Shown: one piece after another, positions 15,268 through 19,758 of the stretch
Layout of the letters: every line of letters begins with the position of its first letter
How positions within the stretch are numbered: the first letter of the stretch is position 1
Assembly (NCBI GenBank): GCA_004356555.1
Contig: SMWY01000097.1
Coordinates: 1-19,758, forward strand
From: Candidatus Dadabacteria bacterium
Lineage (GTDB): Bacteria; Desulfobacterota_D; UBA1144; Nemesobacterales; UBA2774
Length of the DNA stretch: 19,758 nt
Reading direction: 5' to 3'
Made by a program: the position numbers and the translations under genes
Notes under the pieces: model-generated
What the model was told of the DNA's origin: nothing
What the model saw: only the letters and a program-made list of their open reading frames with translations
Databases searched by the model: none

Positions 15268-15765
15268 ATGTTTTATAGGTATTTTTTAATTTCAACAACC
15301 CTCTTGTTGCTATTCATAATAGGATGCAGCAACAGGTATCAATCCCAAAATACGTCCCAAGCAAATGTTCCGGGCATATACTGGGGTAATAATTATTCGA
15401 ATCCCGAAATCAAAATTATTGACGGAGATACTGACTACTACGCCAGAAACTACAAATCTCAAGAGAATATTAAGCCGAGTTTCTTTTTCTTAAATCCCCA
15501 TATCCAAGCTTGGAAAACCTATTATCACTTTGAAAACATTTTTATAGAACTTCCTGATGTTGCACCCGAATATGAAAAAGAAATCCCTGTTGTCTTAAAC
15601 GACAGGGTTATGCATTTCATGAATTATTTCCAAACTCGAGGACGCAAATCCTTTAGCATTTGGCTTGCTCGATCGGGCAAATATATCCCGAACATGAAAA
15701 AAATATTACACCAGCGCGGGATGCCTACCGATAGTCTATCTTGCGATGATAGAGAGCGGATTTAA
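15268..15765 (+). pseudogene. MltD-like lytic transglycosylase lipoprotein, N-terminal part before a frameshift
   Basis: The first 165 codons of a membrane-bound lytic murein transglycosylase D-like gene. It starts with a lipoprotein signal, MFYRYFLISTTLLLLFIIGC, with lipobox IIGC, so the mature protein would be lipid-anchored at the cysteine. The following segment (NDRVMHFMNYFQTRGRKSF, SIWLARSGKYIPNMKKIL) is typical of the region before the MltD catalytic core. The frame then departs: after HQRGMPTD the family continues with xVYLAMIESGF, but here the reading frame gives SLSCDDRERI and stops at TAA, while the expected residues are encoded one frame over from 15731. I chose ATG 15268 over the in-frame TTG 15217 because the signal peptide then begins properly. 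As it stands this fragment has no catalytic residue. Confidence 0.75.
15727..15737 (+). other. Frameshift site in the MltD-like gene
   Basis: The family sequence switches here from the frame beginning at 15268 to the frame that codes IVYLAMIESGF from 15731. The two frames are compatible with loss of two bases (for example one AT from GATATAGTC, now GATAGTC) or with a +1 shift. There is no homopolymer run at the site, and I see no known +1 recoding signal. The lesion lies about six codons before the catalytic glutamate of the IESGF motif. Confidence 0.7.
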
Positions 15766-17461
15766 TGTAAAAGCACGCTCCCATGCCGCAGCCGTGGGCC
15801 CGTGGCAGTTCATTAAACCCACGGCTAAACGTTATGGTCTCAGGGTGGATTCCTGGGTAGATGAAAGAATGGATCCAGAGAAATCTACAGAGGCGGCTGC
15901 AAATTACTTAAGCGACTTATATGCAATGTTTCATTCATGGGAACTAGCAGCAGCGGGTTATAACTGTGGGGAAGATAGAGTGCAAAACGCCATAGATAAA
16001 TATCAGATAAATGATTTTTGGCAAATTTCAGAATTTACGCTTCCCAGAGAGACTAAAAACTATGTCCCTAAACTAATGGCTGCTCTTATAATAGCCAAAG
16101 ACCCTGCGAAATATGGATTTGTAGGAATTACCTACCATGATCCTGTACCTTACGAAACGCTGAGAGTAGCTCCTCAAAAAAACTTGCGTGATATAGCAAC
16201 AGTTATAGGGGTTAGCTCAGCAAAATTAATCGAATTAAATCCTGCTTTGATACACGATGCAACCCCTCCCGGAAACCCCTACCCCATACATGTGCCTCTT
16301 GGCTATGGCACAATAGTTGCTCAAAAAGGACAACAAATTGCGTCACTTAAAAATGTAAACCCACAGATTGCTAAGAGAAACACTACCCATAGGTATAGGG
16401 TAAAGAGGGGGGATACGCTCGGTAAAATCGCCGGAAAATATCGAACGAGCGTTTCCAAAATAAAAAGAGCTAACGGACTTAAAAGCTCTACAATAAGAAT
16501 AGGTCAAAATCTAAAAATACCGGGTCGTTATGCCCCGACATATTCATCGTCTAAAAACACCACGTATACTGCTAAGTATAAAGTTAAGTCAGGTGATACT
16601 TTAGGTGCAATTGCAGCCAGACACAGAGTAAGTATTTCATCCATAAGAAAAGCAAATGGGGTTAGGGGCTCACTTATACGATCAGGTCAAGTACTAACAA
16701 TTCCAGGAGCTTCAGGCCGTTACTCTGGAGACGATATAAGTCCTAAAAAAAGTACTAAAGTTGCGAAATACACAGTTAAATCCGGTGATACTTTAGGAGG
16801 CATTGCTGCCAAACACAGAGTTAGTATTACAACTATAAAAAGAGCAAACGGAATAAAAGAATCAAATATAAGATCCGGCCAAATACTAAGCATTCCCTAT
16901 ATAACAAACAGCACCTATGCCAGCTCAAGTGGAAAACCCACCAGTACTAAAAGTTCTAAGTACAAAGTTAAGTCTGGTGATACCCTTGGTGGTATCGCGG
17001 AGAAACATGGAATCAGACTTGCATCACTGAAGAGCGCCAACAACATAAAGGGTTCAACCATCAAAAAAGGACAAGTGCTCACAATACCAGGTTCTAATGG
17101 CTCCTACACAAGTTCAAGCAGTTCATCCAGTAACGGTCAACCAAGCAAATATAAAGTTAGATCAGGTGATACTTTAGGCGGTATCGCCCAAAAGCATGGT
17201 GTTAAACTTGCGTCAATTAAAAGCGCAAATAGCATTTCCGGCTCTTCGATAAGAGTAGGACAAACCTTGGTCATTCCCAATGGACACCATAGCTCAAACA
17301 AGTCATCCGGCAGCGGTCCTGTAAGTTACAAAGTAAAATCAGGCGATACTCTCTGGGAAATTGCCAGTAAGCATAATGTGACTGTAGCTGATATAAAAAA
17401 ATGGAATAATCTAAAGTCGAACAACCTAGCTCTGGGCAAGAAATTAACAATTTACAAATAA
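15746..17461 (+). CDS. mltD: MltD-like lytic transglycosylase, catalytic domain and six LysM repeats (part after the frameshift)
   Basis: C-terminal 571 codons of the same gene, open from ATG 15746. Lytic transglycosylases cleave the MurNAc-GlcNAc bond of peptidoglycan with 1,6-anhydro product. The catalytic glutamate is in MIESGF (residue 3), followed by the family motifs AAAVGPWQFIKPTAKRYGL, SWVDERMDPEKSTEAAANYL and AAGYNCGEDRVQNAI (usual YNAGEGRV). A LysM-like segment (about 140-190: LRDIATVIGVSSAKLIELNPAL) is followed by six clear LysM peptidoglycan-binding domains at about 216-260, 277-321, 341-385, 405-448, 468-511 and 528-571. Without the upstream frame this product has no signal peptide and begins at the active site, so it would not be exported. 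It should be read with the upstream part as one broken gene of about 730 codons, or as a gene mis-read at one point. Confidence 0.85.
   Translation: MIESGFNVKARSHAAAVGPWQFIKPTAKRYGLRVDSWVDERMDPEKSTEAAANYLSDLYAMFHSWELAAAGYNCGEDRVQNAIDKYQINDFWQISEFTLPRETKNYVPKLMAALIIAKDPAKYGFVGITYHDPVPYETLRVAPQKNLRDIATVIGVSSAKLIELNPALIHDATPPGNPYPIHVPLGYGTIVAQKGQQIASLKNVNPQIAKRNTTHRYRVKRGDTLGKIAGKYRTSVSKIKRANGLKSSTIRIGQNLKIPGRYAPTYSSSKNTTYTAKYKVKSGDTLGAIAARHRVSISSIRKANGVRGSLIRSGQVLTIPGASGRYSGDDISPKKSTKVAKYTVKSGDTLGGIAAKHRVSITTIKRANGIKESNIRSGQILSIPYITNSTYASSSGKPTSTKSSKYKVKSGDTLGGIAEKHGIRLASLKSANNIKGSTIKKGQVLTIPGSNGSYTSSSSSSSNGQPSKYKVRSGDTLGGIAQKHGVKLASIKSANSISGSSIRVGQTLVIPNGHHSSNKSSGSGPVSYKVKSGDTLWEIASKHNVTVADIKKWNNLKSNNLALGKKLTIYK
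16391..17461 (+). repeat. Six tandem LysM-coding repeats with Ser-rich linkers
   Basis: The coding sequence repeats a unit of about 190 bases six times (a LysM core of about 130 bases plus linker). Each core begins with Y[KRT]VK.GDTLGxIA and ends in G..L.IP. Repeats 2-5 are most alike; repeat 6 is divergent (GDTLWEIA, no IP ending, closes with LTIYK). Linkers are rich in Ser, Thr, Gly and Asn. Recent internal duplication of repeats 2-5 is an inference. Confidence 0.85.
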
Positions 17462-17501
17462 TTTCTTTCTTCTCCACCTTAATAAGTACTTTATTCAACA
17501 G

Positions 17502-18149
17502 ATGAAACAGACTTCACGCAACTTGAAGCAGGCCTATATACAAAAGAAAAGATCAATAAGAGCAAGATTGAACGATTTTAAGAAAATTCTGAGAGATGAA
17601 GGCGACATTAGGATATTTGAAGAGCTTACGTTTTGTATTTGCACAGCGGGAGCAAGCGCAAAGATGGGTCTTAAGTCAGTTGATGCGATGAGAGATATAC
17701 TTCCTGGGGGAAATTTAAAGAAGCTCCGTAAAAGACTTGACGGAGTACATAGATTTCCTAATGCAAGATCGGCTTACATAATACACACAAGAGAGTATTT
17801 AAAGAGTGAACACGATTTTAAGATTAAGGATTTACTCGAATCATTTCAAGATCCTGTCGAAAGAAGAGATTTCTTTGCTAAGAACAAAAATATCAAGGGT
17901 ATCGGGTATAAAGAATCCAGCCACTTTCTTAGAAATATAGGATTCTCGGGCTATGCAATACTTGATAAACATATTCTAAACACACTCTATGAACTAAAGG
18001 TTATTAAAAACCCGAAACCTCCAACAACAAGAGACAGGTATTTGGAAATTGAGCATAAGCTTAAAGAATTTGCAAACAATATAGGCATTCACTTAGATGA
18101 GCTTGATTTACTTCTCTGGAGTGAAAAAACGGGGGAGATTCTCAAATAG
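17502..18149 (+). CDS. ogg: 8-oxoguanine DNA glycosylase/AP lyase, archaeal Ogg2 type
   Basis: Base-excision repair enzyme removing 8-oxoguanine and nicking the abasic site. Its 215 residues fit the short OGG2 family rather than eukaryotic OGG1 or bacterial Fpg. The helix-hairpin-helix core is KGIGYKESSHFLRNIGFSG (132-150), with the probable Schiff-base lysine K137, followed by YAILDKHIL with the conserved aspartate D155. The helical N-terminus (ELTFCICTAGASAKMGLKSV, 41-60) and the C-terminal LDELDLLLWSEKTGEILK ending in the substrate-recognition tail are also family-typical. The ATG has no visible ribosome binding site. It lies 40 bases after the MltD-like gene and converges on the RND gene, with 79 bases between. 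Confidence 0.92.
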   Translation: MKQTSRNLKQAYIQKKRSIRARLNDFKKILRDEGDIRIFEELTFCICTAGASAKMGLKSVDAMRDILPGGNLKKLRKRLDGVHRFPNARSAYIIHTREYLKSEHDFKIKDLLESFQDPVERRDFFAKNKNIKGIGYKESSHFLRNIGFSGYAILDKHILNTLYELKVIKNPKPPTTRDRYLEIEHKLKEFANNIGIHLDELDLLLWSEKTGEILK

Positions 18150-18228
18150 ATTTATCCATATTCTAAGAATATACCATTATGCCATTTCTTTAGTCTGTCT
18201 TCCGCCCCTCCAATGCTCCTCTATTTTT

Positions 18229-19758
18229 TCAAGACTTAGCGCCTCGTTCCCTAAGATTCTCAATAATCACGTAGAACACAGGAACAACTATCAAGCTAAG
18301 CATGGTGGAAAGTATCATTCCCCCAAATACTGCTGTACCAAGTGAATGTCGGCTGCTTGCTCCGGCGCCGCTTGCTATGACTAAGGGGAAAACACCAAGG
18401 ATAAAAGCAAAAGCGGTCATTAAAATAGGGCGCAATCTTATCATAGCAGCCTGCATTGCAGCCTCTATCACTGGGAGCCCTTCTTCTCTTCGCTGCTTAG
18501 CGAATTCAACTATCAAAATAGCGTTCTTGCTCGCAAGACCTATCAGCATTACTAGTCCGATCTGGCAATAAACATCATTTGATAAGCCTCTTAAGTGCTG
18601 GGCAAGCATTGCTCCGAGTAGAGCAAGCGGTACAGCCAGCATGACCATAAACGGCATTGCCCAGCTTTCATATAACGCCGCTAAAAACAAAAAAACAAAT
18701 ACAAGCGATAATGCAAATATAAAAGGTGCAAGGTTTCCGGCTTTTATTTCCTGATACGAAACCCCGGACCACTCATAACTTATCCCATCAGGCAGTATTT
18801 CTTCCGCCAATTCTTCCATAGCTTTTATCGCCTGCCCCGAGCTATAGCCGGGAGCCGAATCCCCGTCTATCTCTGTTGAACGGTAAAGGTTGTAATGTGG
18901 AATAGTCTCCGGGCCCACATCCGGTTCTATTTCAATCAATGTACTAAGCGGTACCATACCGCCCGTTTCCGTTCGCACATAGAGCCGGGAGATGTCACTT
19001 ATTTTGGCTCTGTAACTGTCTTCTGCTTGAATAAATACTCTATAAACACGGCCGAATCTGTTGAAGTCATTCACATAAAGAGCACCCAAATATGCTTGCA
19101 GCGTATCGAATATTGCGGAAATTGAAATCCCCAGAGTCTTGGCCTTTGTACGGTCGAGCTTTATATACAATCCCGGAACATTAACGGTAAATGAGCTAAA
19201 CAAACCTATTAGTTCAGGCCTCTTGTTCCCCTTCTCAATCATCTCATTCATAACCTTGGCAAGCGTTTGAAGACCGAGACTGCCCTGATCCTCGAGTTCA
19301 AACTGGAATCCTCCGGTCGTACTAAGCCCCTGTATAGGTGGGGCGTTAAACGCTACTACTACAGCCCCCTGAACATCTTTGAATTGCTTTCTAACACTTG
19401 AGAGTATGTAATCAATTGACAATTTTTTTGATGTTCTTTTGTCCCAAGGAGTTAGTATGGCAAACATTGCCCCTGTGTTAGAATCCGAACTTGAGGTAAG
19501 AAGGTTCATCCCCGCCATTGCCACAACATGTGCAACTCCGGGTGTATCTTTCAATATGTTATAAACTTCGTCCATTGTTTCAATAGTACGTTGAAGTGAG
19601 GACCCTTCGGGGCCTTGTACATTAACAATGAAATAGCCCTGATCCTCTTCGGGAACAAATCCTGTCGGAACAATTGTGAACATATAGAAGGTGAGTCCAA
19701 TAAGCACAATAAATATGGTTACCACAACTTTCCAATGCGTGGTAAATCTCTCGACCCA
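18229..19758 (-). CDS. RND multidrug efflux pump subunit (HAE1/AcrB type), C-terminal half, cut by window edge
   Basis: Proton-driven inner-membrane efflux transporter of the AcrB/MexB type. The frame is open to the window edge (first complete codon W at 19758-19756), giving 509 residues, about the second half of a protein usually near 1040. Landmarks in order are FVPEEDQGYFIVNVQGPEG after the TM7-like segment; FNAPPIQGLSTTGGFQFELEDQG in the second porter domain; VPLSTLIEIEPDVGP; GISYEWSGVSYQE; the membrane block LVMLIGLASKNAILIVEFAK with the conserved proton-relay lysine (AcrB K940 equivalent); RLRPILMTAFAFILGVFPL, holding the conserved T978 equivalent; and GAGASSRHSLGTAVFGGM. The D407/D408 pair lies in the missing half. 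No outer-membrane or adaptor gene follows downstream on this strand within the window, so any partners would lie upstream, beyond the edge. Substrate unknown. Confidence 0.93.
   Translation of the reverse strand, partial: WVERFTTHWKVVVTIFIVLIGLTFYMFTIVPTGFVPEEDQGYFIVNVQGPEGSSLQRTIETMDEVYNILKDTPGVAHVVAMAGMNLLTSSSDSNTGAMFAILTPWDKRTSKKLSIDYILSSVRKQFKDVQGAVVVAFNAPPIQGLSTTGGFQFELEDQGSLGLQTLAKVMNEMIEKGNKRPELIGLFSSFTVNVPGLYIKLDRTKAKTLGISISAIFDTLQAYLGALYVNDFNRFGRVYRVFIQAEDSYRAKISDISRLYVRTETGGMVPLSTLIEIEPDVGPETIPHYNLYRSTEIDGDSAPGYSSGQAIKAMEELAEEILPDGISYEWSGVSYQEIKAGNLAPFIFALSLVFVFLFLAALYESWAMPFMVMLAVPLALLGAMLAQHLRGLSNDVYCQIGLVMLIGLASKNAILIVEFAKQRREEGLPVIEAAMQAAMIRLRPILMTAFAFILGVFPLVIASGAGASSRHSLGTAVFGGMILSTMLSLIVVPVFYVIIENLRERGAKS

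Noticed and set aside
18158..18172. Palindrome ATATTCTAAGAATAT between ogg and the RND gene
   Set aside because: As a hairpin it has only a 5-bp AT stem and no T-run, so it is not a terminator; it could be an operator half-site pair but lies at gene ends, not before a promoter.
1..19758. CRISPR arrays, integrases, toxin-antitoxin or phage-defence genes
   Set aside because: I looked for direct repeats with spacers and for relevant motifs on both strands and found none; the only tandem repeats are the LysM-coding units.

Overview
This window is an AT-rich, densely coded chromosomal segment from a diderm (Gram-negative) bacterium. Evidence for an outer membrane is the TamB-like protein, the lipoprotein lytic transglycosylase, the DsbB-type periplasmic oxidase and the RND efflux pump. 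The genetic code is standard, and I see no rRNA, tRNA, CRISPR array, phage gene or transposase. The lineage cannot be fixed from sequence reading alone. A deltaproteobacterium-like or related deep-branching diderm is compatible, but that is inference.

Layout. 17-1325 (minus): an exported NTF2/SnoaL-like protein, a 51-residue DUF5993-type membrane protein, and a DsbB homologue with an unusual cysteine arrangement. 1463-3714 (plus): radA-murI, a probable two-gene operon whose murI 3' end is a strong palindrome encoding a nine-residue tail. 3728-5603 (minus): fixA then fixB (electron-transfer flavoprotein beta and alpha), with strong ribosome binding sites. 5604-5976: a 373-bp gene-free stretch. 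5977-10813 (plus): a DMT-family permease and a 1272-residue TamB homologue. 10831-13027 (minus): a probable three-gene unit of a KdsC-like HAD protein that lost both catalytic aspartates, queG, and a second NTF2-like protein. 13190-18149 (plus): rhomboid protease, phosphofructokinase, a frameshifted MltD-like transglycosylase with six LysM domains, and an archaeal-type Ogg2 DNA glycosylase. 18229-19758 (minus): the C-terminal half of an HAE1-type RND pump, cut by the window edge.

The genes are mostly housekeeping or envelope functions (DNA repair, cell wall precursor supply and remodelling, outer-membrane assembly, tRNA modification, glycolysis, electron transfer) and do not form one obvious pathway. 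I found no complete undescribed system. The points most worth a second look are the pseudo-phosphatase at 12530-13027, the DsbB variant with its tiny partner, the palindrome that extends MurI, the hybrid donor-site signature of the phosphofructokinase, and the frameshift in the MltD-like gene just before its catalytic glutamate.
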